A stretch of DNA of 64,000 nt from the NCBI GenBank assembly GCA_025738555.1, contig JAOVFP010000021.1:186001-250000 (forward strand). Reading direction: 5' to 3'. Of the stretch, positions 33,482 through 45,933 are shown piece by piece. Each line of letters starts with the position of its first letter. The first letter of the stretch is position 1. The position numbers were made by a program, and so were the translations under genes. Below the pieces are notes generated by a model. It was not told the DNA's origin, did not search any database, and saw only the letters and a program-made list of their open reading frames with translations. The DNA comes from Cyathus striatus (taxonomy: Eukaryota; Basidiomycota; Agaricomycetes; Agaricales; Nidulariaceae).

Positions 33482-33584
33482 CGGATTGCTACATTACTAG
33501 TACTACTTATATCAGTCTCCCTTCGCCTCCCAGACCCAGTTTCTCAAAAAAAATATCCCAGGTTTCTCCCAGGCATATCGCAAC

Positions 33585-36500
33585 ATGTCTCAAACAGAAA
33601 CAGGTAGGAGATGCATATGTTCACGATTCGCAGGTGCTTAAGGCGCGGGTCTACAATAGCTTTTACAGATCCACAAACCTTGAGGAGATTATATGAATTT
33701 ACGTTAAAGTTACCGGATGATGACGTTTCAAAACCTTTATATCTCCGAGCAGTCGGTATCGAGTGCTGCGCGTCCAACGAACAGTTGAACAGTTTGGACG
33801 TTTCCGAGTGGTCTATACAAGCGTACCAGTTGGCTGTCATACTTGCTCCTCAACACGACCAAGAGCTGCGAATCTCCATACTTAGATTACTTTGCGAGGC
33901 TTTCATACAACATTACAACCTGAGCCGACGTGTCGAAGATCTAAATCAGGCCGTTTCCACACTACAGGAGGGCGTTGATTTAACCCCAGAGAATGATCCG
34001 TCACTCCCTGATCATCTGGCGTACCTCGGATATGCTCTCGAGACTCGATTCGAGCAAACTAAAGAGCTACGGGATATCACCGAGGCTATAGGACTTCGTC
34101 GGATGGCTGCTTTCCTTACTCCAGAAGGAAGTCGCTCTCGACTTGAGAATCTCTTCACTCTATCAACGGCTTTACGCAAAAGATTTAATTATACATATGA
34201 ATTGGGCGATGCAGATGAAGCAATCGAAATCATGCATGACGTCGTCAACAACACGGATCCAGAAGATCCGCTATATTCTTCCACTCTCAACAACCTTGCC
34301 TGCGCCTTGAGAGCCCGCTCTGACCACAGCGGAGACTTGAGAGACGTAGGCCAAGCTATCGATGTTCAGCGTAAAACAGTCGAGAATAGGCCCAATGATC
34401 CCCGTTTTCTGTCGAATTTGGGTAGCATGTGTAAAGCATATTTCCTGCAAACCAGGGAGCTACCACATATCCACATGTCCATTGAAGCTCATCGGAAGGC
34501 GCTATCACTGGCAGGAGATGATCATTTGCCTGTCATTCTTTTAAAATTGGGAGAGGCGCTTGGAAGTCGTTTTCAAGCGATAGGTGATGTTGACGATCTT
34601 GAAGAGGCTATAGCGGCGTTCCAGTTTGCTGTTGTACTTACTCCTCAACACGACCAAGAGCTGCGAATCTCCATACTTAGATCACTTGGCCTGGCTTTCG
34701 AACAACGTTACGGCTTGAGCCGGCGTGTCGAAGATCTAAATCAGGCCGTTTCCACACTACAGGAGGGCATTGATTTAACCCCAGAGAATGATCCGTCGCT
34801 TCCTGATCAGCTAGCGTACCTCGGATATGCTCTCCATACTCGATTCGAGCAAACTGAAGAACTACGAGATATCACGGATGCTATAGATCTTCATCGGATG
34901 GCTGCTTTCCTTACTCCAGAAGGAAGTCGCTCTCAACTTGAGATTCTCTTCGGTCTATCATCAGCTTTATATAGAAGATTTGATCATACACATGAACTGA
35001 GCGATGTAGATGAAGCAATCGAAATCATGCATGACATTGTCAATAATATGAATCCAGAAGATCCGCAATATTCTTTCACTCTCAACAACCTTGCCTGCAC
35101 CTTGCAAGCCCGCTTTGAATATAGCGGAGACTTGAGGGACGTAGGCCAAGCTATCGATGTTCAGCGTAAAACAGTCGAGAATAGGCCCAATAATCCCATT
35201 TCTCTGATGAATCTGGGTAACGTGCACCGATTATATTTCATGCAAACCGTGGAGCTACCACATATCCACATGTCCATTGAAGCTCATCGGAAGGCGCTGT
35301 CACTGGCAGAAGATAATCTTTTGCCTAAAATTCTTTTAAATTTGGGACTGTCGCTTGAAAGTCGCTTTGTCGTGACAGGTAATGTTGACGATCTTGAAGA
35401 GGCCATAGCGCTTGAACAGCGTGGTATTCAGATCTGTAGAGATGATGATCCAAACGTGCGACGGTTCTACACCGATCTGGGTAATCTGTTTCACTACCGC
35501 TCCTTACTTACACAAGATTTGCGTGATATGCATGAAGGAGCCCGGGCGCACAGAGAAGCGGTGATTCGAACACCTATTGGACACAGAGGTTTGCCTGGAT
35601 TCCTCAATAACCTAGGAAATTCTCTGAAAAAATTATTTCACGCTACGGGGAACGAGTCGTATCTCTCTGAAGCAATCTCATTTTATAAAGAAGCTGTTTC
35701 TCTAATTTCCGATGATAATATTGAACAGACGTACTGCCTGACCAATCTAGGAGACACGTTGTGCATTAGATATGAGCTTGCACACCAGCAATCCGACCTC
35801 GATGATGGTCTCAGCGCATTAAGGAAGTCTGTTACACTGTGCCCACCGAATCATGTTCTACTTCCAGGTATTCATTTCGCACTTGCAAACGCGTTGAAAA
35901 TTTTGTTTGAAAATGAACGCCAACTCGAGACCATGGACGAAGCAATCTCAATTATGGAATGGGCGATAGACATTACTCTCGAAGGGAACGCTAGGTTGCC
36001 CTCCCTGCTTGATGGATTGGGAGGTTTATTCATTGTTCGATACAATACTACACACAGCAATGATGACATTGGAAGAGCTGTTTCGTTATATCGCCAAGCT
36101 ACACAGATGCCTGTTGGGTCCCCATTACCACGTCTAAGCAGCGGGAAAAAGTGGGGGTTGCTGTCTCTTATTGTGGACCCAGAACAAGCCTTTCATGCAT
36201 TCAAAATTATTTTTAATGACATCGTCCCACAATTGGCATGGATTGGACGTACTATGGAACAACGATATCTCTTACTGGAAACTCTGGCAGACGTTGTGAG
36301 CAAGGCAACAGCTGTAGCCATCCGATTTGAACTACTTCACATGGCTGTGGAGTGGCTAGAACAAGGTCGCTCAATAGTATGGAACCAAGTTAATAGTTTC
36401 CGCTCACCCCTAGACGATCTTCGAAAAGAGAACCCAGCCCTTTGTACGGAACTAGAAAAGATAGCGATCGCTTTGGACGAAGCTAGTATGCGAACAAACT

Positions 36501-37879
36501 CATCCGATTTGTTAGGAAATAGTATGTCACGCAATATCTCCATTCAAGATGACGTCCTTCGACATCAAGGTCTTGCAAAGCAATGGGGTTCACTACTTTG
36601 TCAGGTTCGCAGCATAAGTGGCTTCGAACATTTTCTCTATCCAATACCATTTCCTGAGCTGGTTCTGAAACTACCACCGTCTGGTCTAGTGATAGTAGTT
36701 AATGTCGACCCAATAATTTCTTGTGATGCTTTGGTTCTTACCCGTGACACATCATTAGAGAGCCGGGCTAATATCATCCCCGTCCGCTTGCCTCAATTCT
36801 ACGAGAGAGCAGTTATTCTTCGCGAGAGATTATATAAACTACTCAATCCAAAGTCAGTTCGCACAAGAACTGCACGCAAAGGTCGCCTTGCTATAAATGA
36901 GAAGGACCGATTTTCCATCAAGGAGCTCCTTCGGGAATTGTGGTACGAGATCGTGAAGCCCATCCTTGATGTGCTTAAGCTAGAGGTAAGTAACCCTTTG
37001 GTTCCGTGGGTGTTACGATGAACATGAATATCACAGCCTACATCCAATCCCCCTCGAATATGGTGGTGTCCAACTGGTCCTCTTGCTTTTCTTCCTCTTC
37101 ATGCTGCTGGTGATTACTACTCCAATGACAAAACTCAAAATCCTGGATCAAATATCATGGAATATGCGATTTCATCTTACACACCCACTATCACAGCTCT
37201 GACACAGAGTCTATCTAAGAACCACCAGCAACAACAACATCAGGAGTTCAAGGGATTGCTTGCCATCAGCGAGCCAGAAGCTCCCGGTTTTTCACCTATC
37301 CCAGGTACAGCTCTGGAGATTACCATCCTGAAGCAGATATTCGGCTCATTTTCTCAAACATTCCGTAGCCTGGAAGGCGTCAAAGCAACAGTGAAGAACG
37401 TCCTGGATGACATGCCTTTGCACAGCTGGATCCATCTCTCCTGTCACGCTCTCCAGAACGACAGCCCTCTCAATAGTGCATTCTATCTCCATGATGGACA
37501 GCTGTCCCTTGGAGATATAATTAAACAGCCATTTCCTCATTCACAATTTGCATTCCTTTCGGCATGCGAGACGGGGAAGGGAGACAAAAAGCTCTCCGAA
37601 GAAGCACTTCATCTTGCAGCGGGTATGTTAGCGGTGGGGTATACCAGCGTCGTCGCAACTATGTGGTCGATCAATGACAACGATGCCCCGCGGGTCGCAG
37701 AAGAATTTTACTCATACATATTGCAAAAAGAGGACGAGAGCTCTGCAGAGTATAATTATCCAGATTGTACTAGAGCGGCGTCTGCACTTCATCATGCCAT
37801 AGGAAAATTTCGACATCGAATTGGTGATGATGAAGATAGCCTCTTACTTTGGGTTCCATATATTCATGTAGGTATTTAG
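33585..37879 (+). CDS. TPR-CHAT caspase-like protease, unit 1, 1,395 residues
   Basis: Three exons: 33585-33603 (MSQTET plus one base), 33660-36985 and 37037-37879. The introns have GT-AG ends and keep phase, giving 1,394 codons plus a stop spread over exactly 4,188 nt. Residues of roughly 50-900 are TPR repeats of the long type seen in CHAT proteins (for example LNQAVSTLQEGVDLTPEN, DEAIEIMHDVVNN, DVGQAIDVQRKTVENRPN). The C-terminal CHAT domain has IWWCPTGPLAFLPLHAAG, the catalytic-His segment WIHLSCHA, the catalytic-Cys segment FAFLSACETGKGD and GYTSVVATMWSINDNDAP. CHAT domains are caspase-like cysteine proteases; in bacteria TPR-CHAT proteins act in immunity and cell death, while fungal functions are mostly unknown. 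A 265-codon block (33819-34613) is repeated in frame at 34614-35408. No transmembrane or NACHT/NB-ARC part is present. Confidence 0.9.
33819..35408 (+). repeat. In-frame 795 bp tandem duplication of TPR sequence
   Basis: The strings CTCCTCAACACGACCAAGAG at 33846 and 34641 mark a period of 795 bp. Each half encodes about 265 residues of TPRs, including STLQEG(V/I)DLTPENDPSLP and AAFLTPEGSRS. The unit 2 gene has one copy only, which accounts exactly for the 265-residue length difference. Confidence 0.9.
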
Positions 37880-38552
37880 GTAGACCAGTGGTACTGTGGT
37901 ACGAAACAAACGTCAGACTCTTTCTTAAGTTTTTGATGAGCTTCGTGCGAGAAGCGGCGGCAAGCCCTAATCCAGAGACGAGGATTATCAAACCTCAGAA
38001 ACTAACTCTAACCATAAAATCTGCAAGCGACTCATCCATCTTTTCAAAGGTGTTGTCTTGGAAGATGAAATCAGAGAATAGCAAGTACATTATTAGTTAC
38101 TAGCTTTACTTTGGTATCGAGGCCCTTAATTGATAATGCTAATACTTATTCCAAGCTCTTCCTGTGGTCCAGCGACATGCAGCAGTACTGAGCCGATTAT
38201 TCTGAACATCGACCCATCTGTTCTCTGATTTCATCCCCATAACACCCACTATAAGTAGACCTCCGAAGAAGTGGAATCTCCACTGAGTCCCTACAATGAC
38301 CATCTGACATCGGTACCGCCGGCCTGACTCGGGCTTCGGCTCGTATCATAAATAGGCTTAGTGACCAAAGTGGTAGATTATCGGTGCAAGGTACTCCAAT
38401 TTGAAAGCTCAGAGATGTCAACGTGACAACCCGACATTTATATCCCATATTGAATATCACCAACGATTTCATTTATAAAGAGGTGGTATGATGAGGTATT
38501 TGGGATAAAACCGGATGTGTGTGTATATAAACTTGGTGGTATCCATTGTAGG
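37880..38552. other. Downstream of TPR-CHAT 1
   Basis: No gene supported. The minus frame at 38197-38472 has no domain and no counterpart after the unit 2 gene, where the sequence differs. Confidence 0.35.
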
Positions 38553-39146
38553 TAGGGCGATACATCCATGTATTTGACTGAGAAATATAAATAAATTCCT
38601 AAAGTTACAATACATCACTCCTCGTCTCAACTTCCCCAGCAACCTCACCTAGAAAATCCAGTGTCCGATGGAAAAGCTGATCAAAATCGCCAAGGAGGCT
38701 CCAGCGATCAAAAGTGTCGCCACATCCTCCTCTCCCAGTCTTAGCATACCATCCCCATTCGCACGTCTCCCATTCACACTCCGACTGATAGACACGCTCT
38801 TCTTCCAGCCACGTCTCCAGCCACGTCTCCAGCACCTCTTCCCCGCCCACTATAATACTGCGCAGACGCGCAATGTCAGTCTGTGTAAGTGGTGTAGACT
38901 TGGATGCGATTGTAGCGTCCAGGACGAGGTCGACTCTGGCGCCATCGTCCGGGTCCTATATTTGAAGTTGGAGAACTGCGAGCCAGGCTTGGTCCAGGTC
39001 GTCTAGGAAGTCAATGAGTTCTGTCAGAGTTGAGCGGGGGTCTGCCCCTGTGGCTGCTGGCGTGTTCCCGTTTGGCGTTGTTAAATCCGGAGAAGTGTCC
39101 ATTGCGTCTTCGGTATGGTCTTCTGGGGCAGTTGGAGAGTACAGAT
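38553..39146 (-). pseudogene. Truncated fragment of the 287-residue gene
   Basis: It matches 27090-27690: 3' flank plus most of exon 2 (LTELIDFLDDLDQAWLAVLQ, LLGDFDQLFHRTLDFL). It carries a stop after LQI, a short internal duplication (LETWLETWLEEER) and frame changes. It stops abruptly at about 39137 and joins the methyltransferase promoter block. It is an extra copy inserted downstream of TPR-CHAT 1. Confidence 0.85.
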
Positions 39147-39391
39147 TTGGCAACACATCGTTCCAGGATAGATATCACTGGCGCTGAATCGGGACCATGG
39201 GAGGAAACCAGAAGTAGGATGACAATCACACCCGTCGCATTCGTATGCGATGTACACACATTACAGCTATCAGACAAGATTACCACCTAATCAAGGCTAT
39301 AAGGCTGCATGAAGTATATTAATAGTCTGACAAGCTACATCATGAACAACTTAACGAACCGCTTCCTTATTTAAGATCCCAAGCAGCTACG
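39147..39391 (+). repeat. Methyltransferase promoter block, unit 1
   Basis: Nearly identical to 54957-55213, including a GAGTACAGATTTGGCA start. The left edge of the similarity coincides with the truncated gene fragment. Confidence 0.7.
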
Positions 39392-40318
39392 ATGTCCAGC
39401 AACGACACGACGATTATTGAACCATTCGATTCGACTGGATGGTCGGCATCTACATGCGACACAAACCTGCCCTTCGTGTACTCCGTCGCCTTCATTGCTC
39501 CAGTTCTGGAACTTCCAGCTGCAGTTCCTAGAGGGCGTATCTTGAACGTGGGTTGCGGCGGTGGCGAGCTGACGATCCAACTAGCAAAGCTCTTCGAGCA
39601 GCAAGAAAGCGAATAGCTGTTGGTATGTCACATTCTACCCTATTCAGAACATGAAAATGGACGTGGTTTTGGATCCAAAAGAGCAAGGAGAACGGGCTCA
39701 AGCATGCCTTTGTATGTGATGTACACACATTACAACTTCCAGACGACATCTCCCAGATAACCGTCACGTTTGACGTGGTGTTTAGCAATGCCGCGTTGCG
39801 CTGGTGTAAACGTGATCCTTCGGCTGTAATTGCAGGAGTACCGTGCGTTCTGAAGGCTGGAGGAAGATTCGTTGGCGAGACGGGGGTTTCATGAACTGCA
39901 TAGGTGTGTATCGCGTTGCCTTTAAGTACATAGAGGCTAACGACCTAACCAGGTCTACGCTCAGGGCTCCAAGAGTCTCTAAAACGCAGAGGTTATGATT
40001 TCAAGGAGCTGGATCCTTGGTATTTCCCATCGGCTGGGGGCTATACAAAAGTCAATTCAGTGCCCAAACTATCGACGTGGCATAGCACTAACTGGCGACA
40101 TAGTTGCTCGCTGCTGAAGGTTTCAAGGTACAGTACGCAGCCTTAGTTCCACGCGTAACGCCTCTGCGAACGGAGATCTACGAGTGGCTACAGATGTTTG
40201 CAAGAGGATCTGTCTTTGGAAATTTCAAGGAAGAAGCAGATAAGATTATGAGAGAAGTCGAGGACAAGCCACGTATCGATTGCCAGGATTCCAATGGGGG
40301 ATGGGCGATGGTGTAAGT
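39392..40318 (+). pseudogene. Class I methyltransferase (trans-aconitate type) remnant, unit 1
   Basis: The ATG at 39392 opens MSSNDTTIIEPFDSTGWSAS and runs through the SAM-binding motif ILNVGCGGGELTIQLAKL, then stops at a TAG at about 39614, where a short deletion has removed the segment after the second acidic motif. Later exons remain readable: DVVFSNAALRWCKRDP, VLKAGGRFVGE and EIYEWLQMFARGSVF. The layout (motif I, F-S-N-A-A-L-x-W, late WLxxFAR) is that of trans-aconitate methyltransferase-like proteins. Dead as it stands. Confidence 0.75.
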
Positions 40319-40524
40319 GAGGCTAAGATTTGTGGCAGTAAACCAGTAGTAGAATCGAAAGTATCATAACGGTAAATGTCGATCTGCGACAGTAAAGTAA
40401 GCTGCTATCGCATGAGAAAAGGAAAAACGATGGGTAAGTAAGGTCCTAGAGTAAAAAAAAAAAAGGGGGTAAATGACGGCAGGCACTGGTTAAGGTAAAG
40501 TAAATTCATACGCAAGACAGGACA

Positions 40525-40990
40525 CCAGGAGGTGACATTTGCGCTGGTGCACGGGTGATCCTTTGGCTGCCGTTGCGGGGGCGCGTCGCATTCTAAAGGG
40601 CACAGGACGGTTCGTTGACGAAGGTGGTTTTATAGACTTATACGTATTATGTATCTTCCCGAGTACAAATCCAAGATGACAGCAGAGATTGTCCGGGTGT
40701 GCGCTCAGCGCCCCACAAACCTCTAAGGCGTGGAAGGTATAGGCTCCACCCGCCGAAGACCATACAGATATGCCAGTTAAGCGCCCAATTTATCGACATG
40801 ATATAGCACTGACTGGTCACTGGTGACATGGCTTCTCATTCCTGATAGCTCCAAGGTGGGGAATGCAACCTAGATTCCACGCATACACCTCTACCAACAG
40901 TCATCCACGGCCACCTCCCGTTTTCCGAAATATCAAGGAAGTTAGGTGAGAGGCCGCGAGCGTGAGACTAAGTTAGACCAGATTCTCTTC
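40525..40990 (+). pseudogene. Second methyltransferase fragment, unit 1
   Basis: More decayed stretch resembling the middle and 3' exons of the methyltransferase: GCACGGGTGATCC..., an ARRILKGTGRFVDEGGFID-like reading, and the VCAQRPTNL region. It matches 55858-56300 in unit 2 closely. Stops in all frames. Confidence 0.6.
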
Positions 40991-41169
40991 AAAGGTTCCA
41001 GTGGGAACTGAACCAGATGTATGCCAAATGCGACGTGTGATTGTAAAGCGCGTAGATGTCGAAATTTGAGTACTTGAGTTCATATCTATGTTGGTGAATC
41101 TTTGACGTGGAACATTTTTGGACTATTCCCAGTAAAAGATACGATTGTGTTGTGAAAGAGGGTTTGAAC

Positions 41170-42507
41170 TAGGGCTGCACACCGTAACCGTTTAAACGGC
41201 ATACGGTACGGCTTACGGCGCTAACCGTACCGTACCGTATACACTTTTTATTTGAGGAAATACGGACGGTATACGGTACGGTTTGAGGTATTTACGGCCG
41301 TTAATCTACGGCCGTAACGGATATTGTACGGACCGTACGTGAGAACATATATCACGTGATTTTATAACATTCCAGAGTTCTGAAATTGTGTCCAGACTCC
41401 AAGTTGTGTCTTGTCCCCCGAACTTCCTCACCAACCTATGCCAATCGGGGACTCTCGCAGGAAGGATTGAGGTAGGAGTAGCGTGATGGGAAGTGCCGAC
41501 CTGAGAGGAAGGTGCCCCAGCATCGACGAAACTAGAATTAAATGCCGAGCATCATGTACGATATACATGAGAAAAGAGAATAATAATAAAGAACAGACTG
41601 AAGTGAAGAAAAGAAACTCTAGGTGCGTGATAAACGAAACGAAGAGACACCGTAATAGTCTACCCAACCGGGTGCGTCAAAACCCTCGTGCAGGAAAACA
41701 CAGTGGGAAAAACCCGTAGTCATGGGAGAAAAGCTACTGGCAAATAAGTACAAGCAAAAACGAGTAAGTAAAATGGACGTAGTGACAAGTACTGGGAAAG
41801 GGTGGGTGGGTAAATGCGGCGTGACAAGTGATAGTGATAGAGCTCTGTTGCAGGAGAGAGGAAGGATATCGGTGATCAAAAAACAGAGCGTCGAAGAAGT
41901 TATACCTAGTGCAGGAGAAAGGAGGGATGCGGATTGTCACACTCCTCTGTGTTCCTTGTACAATCCGCACGGTTAGCTTCACAGAACAGTAGGCCTAGCC
42001 ACTGTGAATGAATTGAGAATGGGATCGAACAGGATTTATGAGCATTAGTGGCCTCGTCAGAGAGGCCAAATTAAGCGAGCTCACAATTTCGAATCCTCCA
42101 AATGTCGATCGCCCGTGAAGTGAAGGCGCTTCACGGCCCAATAGCTACAGCGCTACCGTCCCTATTGGCCCAGTGAAAGACACCCTTGAACTGCAAACAT
42201 TTCGCTTTTTATCTCACGAGACAATGTTAAAATGTGTTTTTAAGGCTGATAAATTTTAACAATACTTTACTTTAATTGTAAATATGTCAATACGAATTCT
42301 ATGTCTACTCTCAAGCAGAAAATAGATTTTTTTAATACTTATTTCCTACCGTATACGGTATACGGTTATACACGGCCGTAAATTACGGCGTCCGTACCGT
42401 CAAGTCCTTCGCTGAACTCACTTACGGTACGGGTACGGGTCGACCGTAGCCGTACAATGACCGTATTTATACGGCCGTCTACCGTATACGGACGGTGTGC
42501 AGCCCTA
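41170..42507. mobile_element. Non-autonomous hAT-type element, 1,338 bp
   Basis: The perfect inverted ends TAGGGCTGCACACCGT (41170-41185) and its reverse complement (42492-42507) are flanked by the 8 bp direct repeat GTTTGAAC at 41162-41169 and 42508-42515. Both subterminal regions (41186-41340 and 42345-42491) are packed with TACGG/CCGTA motifs in both orientations, as expected of transposase-binding sites. Internal frames (41428-41982) show no transposase domain. The uninterrupted target with a single GTTTGAAC is present at 56488-56495 in the paralogous unit 2/unit 3 border, which confirms both ends. Confidence 0.93.
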
Positions 42508-42744
42508 GTTTGAACCAAGCGAGTACTTCGAGTTCGGAAATAACCTCTGTCACGGTCACGTCACGAGTGTGACAGGTAACCATACAGTAAGCCGTGACAA
42601 GTATCTCTCTTACATCGGAACTCCAACTCCAATTTCACTCTGCATCGAATGCAACTAACCAGACCATTTCACATCTTAGATCTTACCACTGAAACCCCTG
42701 GAAGACCCTAGCTAAGGGAAGGATTTGAATTTCAGTCTTGGGAT

Positions 42745-44262
42745 AACCGTGCTAAGACCACGCTGTCGTACAACGGCATCTACACGTCTGACTGGCCTGA
42801 TGGTTCTACCTACCCCGAGGACTACGTGCGTTCCCCTTCCCTTATACTTGACCCACCTCCGTCTTGAATTCTAATCGGACAATTGTAGAACGTCCCATCA
42901 TGCATTACATCACCCAACAGTGAGCTAATCCTTTCCCAAATTCCACTATACACCATATTCACGTATACATTACCAGTGCACACGCAGAACCAGTCTATGG
43001 CAGCCGGAACTGCATCCGCCATCTCCTACGTTGTGCGTCCTACACTTGTCTTGGAATCAGCGCCCGTGCTGATGTTGTTTTGCAGAGCGACATTAAACAA
43101 GTAACACCTGATAATCTTGCAGTGTTCAGTGTTCGTTATCAGTACGTCTTTTTCTTAATTCCGCGAGCTAGAACTGAAAAATCCAAAGCACACCATGGAA
43201 ACGCGTAACATCGTATTCCGTTCCAGCAGCAATGCCCGCATGCCCTGACAGAGGATGTATCTGTGCCGTACGTCCCCCTTCCCACCCCCCCCCCTCCCTC
43301 CTTCCTAACCACCTTAAACACAATGGGGATGGGTCCCAAACGGGTGTGGCCAACCAAACATATACCACCAAGCCTTCAAATGCAAAGTAACAGGCGCAAC
43401 ATCCACAGCCCCCGTCGCATCCCCCAAACCTCCAGTATGGTGCGAAGATGACCCAAGTAAATGCGTAACTGGGGCCAAGCAGATGATTTATTGGAATCAG
43501 CTGGATGGGAATAATATTGAAGTTGATGGGTACGATTTGAGTGGGGAGTTTAAGAGTCCGGTGTATAATTCCAGGTGTGGGTTTGCGGATGGTGCGCAGA
43601 ATGATATTTTTGGGAGTGGGTCTTCGGGTAGTAGGACTTCGAGCAGTGAATCCTCTGCCTCGTCTGCCTCCGCCTCTCCTGCCTCTTCGGCAAGCAGCGG
43701 ATCTTCGAGTAGTGGATCGTCTAGCAACGATTCTTCCAACGCCTCAGGAAGCTCCAGTCCCAGCTCTGCTTCCCCTGCCTCTGCCTCTTCCAGCTCCTCT
43801 TCGGACTCCTCTAGTGCAATAGTGGCAGTAGCAAATGACCCTCCCAGCTTATCTACCACCTCTTCCCCCACTAGTTCATCCAGCTCTAACTCCAATTCCA
43901 ATAATCTCAACCCTGGCTCTAGCTCTAGCTCCAGCCCATCCTCCAGCTCCTCCGCATCGCTTCCTTCAACGTCCTCTACTTCTTTAACACCCTCTACTTC
44001 ATCTACTCCAACTTCATCCACTCCAACTTCATCCACTTTATCTACCTCATCCACCACCTCCGCCTTAGCTACATCAAGCAAAAGCAACGCAGGGCAATGT
44101 AAACATCAGCACCGCCAGCGCCGTCGTCGGTCCCCCGTGCCCGAGCCTGAACCTGCTCCCGTCCCTGCTCCTGCTCCGGAGCCAGTGGCAATTTCCCCCC
44201 CTCAGAACCTCGTATCTAGGATGAGGCAGTACCACAGGAGAGCAGCTTCTCATTCTTGGTAG
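42745..44262 (+). pseudogene. AA14 monooxygenase, unit 2, 5'-deleted
   Basis: It matches unit 1 from 25058 ([16 protein letters not shown]) to the end. The sequence before 42745 is the AA14 promoter-side string, so 763 bp (24295-25057 of unit 1) has been removed, with one shared T at the joint. Lost are the start codon, signal peptide, N-terminal copper His and the first exons through [10 protein letters not shown]. The remaining exons and the Ser-rich tail are open and end [15 protein letters not shown]. Not a working enzyme. Confidence 0.9.
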
Positions 44263-44877
44263 ATTCCCCCTCCCAGTTCGCAGCTCATTAATCCCGGCTA
44301 GTCTGGGGTTGATCGTGCCGTGTATGTATTTATTGGGCATGGGGAGCTGGATTCTATTACCTCCTGCCTTTCCTCTAGGTTATCACGGCGCCACGCGCTT
44401 CCTGCTTATCATCTCTCTGCTGAATTCGTCATAGCTCATATCTTGATGATGTCAGAGGCTGCGCCTCTGTATACCCCTCCCTCCCTCTTACATTACCACC
44501 GCCCAGAAGTTAGTGGTGGTGGTGTTTCCTAGATGCTTTTATTATCCTAGATCCCGTTTTTCTCTTGACTTGAAGGTGTCTGTCCGTGGATCGGATCGGG
44601 TTGTGCTGTATTGTACTTAACTAGGTTAGTTAGGATACTTACTGATACCTTTCTTGTTGTGCATCTATTGGATAGGTGATGTAGTTAATGGCTGTTGTTT
44701 CATTTTTGGTGTGATTTGTGAGGGTATAAAGATTGAAGCTTGAAGACGTAATGATTGAACGAGCTTTAAGTCACTGACAACGGTTCCAGAGTTGACAAGT
44801 TGTATAGAGTAGGGTGATTCGTCCATCCATTTGAATGAGATAGAAATACGTTCCAATAGTCATAGACAGGCATAAAG

Positions 44878-45933
44878 TTACAATACATCACTTCTCGACT
44901 CAACTTCCCCCGCAAACCCACCCAAAAAATCCAGCGTCCGATGGAAAAGCTCATCAAAATCGCCAAGGAGGCCCCAGCGATCAAGAAGCGTCGCCACATC
45001 CTCCTCTCCTAGTCCTAGCACACCATCTACCCCATTCGCATGTCTCCTACTCCGACTCATAGACACGCGCTCTTCCTCCAGCCACGCCTCCAGCACCTTC
45101 CCCGCCCACTATAATACTGCGCAGACGCGCTATATCAGTCTGTGTAAGTGGTCTAGACTTGGATGTGGCGTCGATGTCCAGGACGAGGTCGAGTCCAGCG
45201 CCTTCATCCGGATCCCATATTTGACGTTGGAGAACTGCGAGCCAGGCTTGGTCCAGGTCGTCTAGGAAGTCAATAAGCTCTGTGAGAGTTGAGCGGGGGT
45301 CTGCTTCTGTGGCTGCTGGTGTGTTCACGTTTCGCGTTGTTGAATCCGGGGAAGTGTCCATTGCGTCTTCGGTATGGTCTTCTGGGGCAGTTGGGGGGGC
45401 TGTGAGAGGGTATCCGCATACTGCTCCAAGAACGTCGCCTGTTAGTCGGAGCATGTATGTTGTGCGGAGGCTTGTGCTGGGATCAACGGGGGGAATTTGG
45501 AGGATGAAGGAAAGGAGGTGTCGGGCGGCTGAGAGGTAGGCGTGTAATGTTTTAACTGAGGACGTTGGTTGCGATCTATCATTTTACCACAATACAGAAT
45601 TGATAATCCCTGTACACAGATTCTCTTCAGTCCTGTAAGAGAAAGAGATACCAAGCAGACGTACGTTGTAATATCAAGAAATACCACAGACAAAAGCGAG
45701 AATCAATATGATAATATAAAAACATACGTGAAAGCCATGAAAGATCATCCACTCGAAAGGAGTACAAACCGCTTCTTATATCCCCTCGTCAGTTCCAGGA
45801 ACTTTTCGTCTAGGTACGTTGTAAGTCGACGTTCTTGCGCCGAGGTGAGGGGTCGTGTTCGGAGGGGTTTCTTGGATGCGGAGCAATTGGTTTCAATAGG
45901 AAGTTCATTAGAACGAGGTATCTCTGGTGCCAT
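44878..45933 (-). pseudogene. 287-residue gene, unit 2, frameshifted
   Basis: The ATG at 45933 and both exons are present, with TRGYKKR at the donor. Near 45097 two bases are missing relative to units 1 and 3 (AGCACCTTCC against AGCACCTCTTCC on the plus strand). This shifts the frame after SIIVGGE, so the C-terminal 75 or so residues (LEAWLEEERVSMS ... SRSDVL) are out of frame. Confidence 0.85.

Larger units (their letters stand above)
24260..42744. repeat. Tandem array unit 1
   Basis: The first and longest copy of the repeating gene set: AA14, 287-residue gene, RING gene, TPR-CHAT, methyltransferase. The left edge of similarity is about 24260, where a GGATTTGAATTT string reappears at about 42721 and 56696. 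Relative to unit 2 it has the complete AA14 5' end, a 2.4 kb insertion at 30.87-33.31 kb and a stray fragment of the 287-residue gene at 38.55-39.14 kb. Confidence 0.85.

Noticed and set aside
41428..41982. Overlapping frames inside the 1,338 bp element as a transposase
   Set aside because: No DDE, BED-finger or hAT dimerisation motif, and frames on both strands overlap; the element is non-autonomous.
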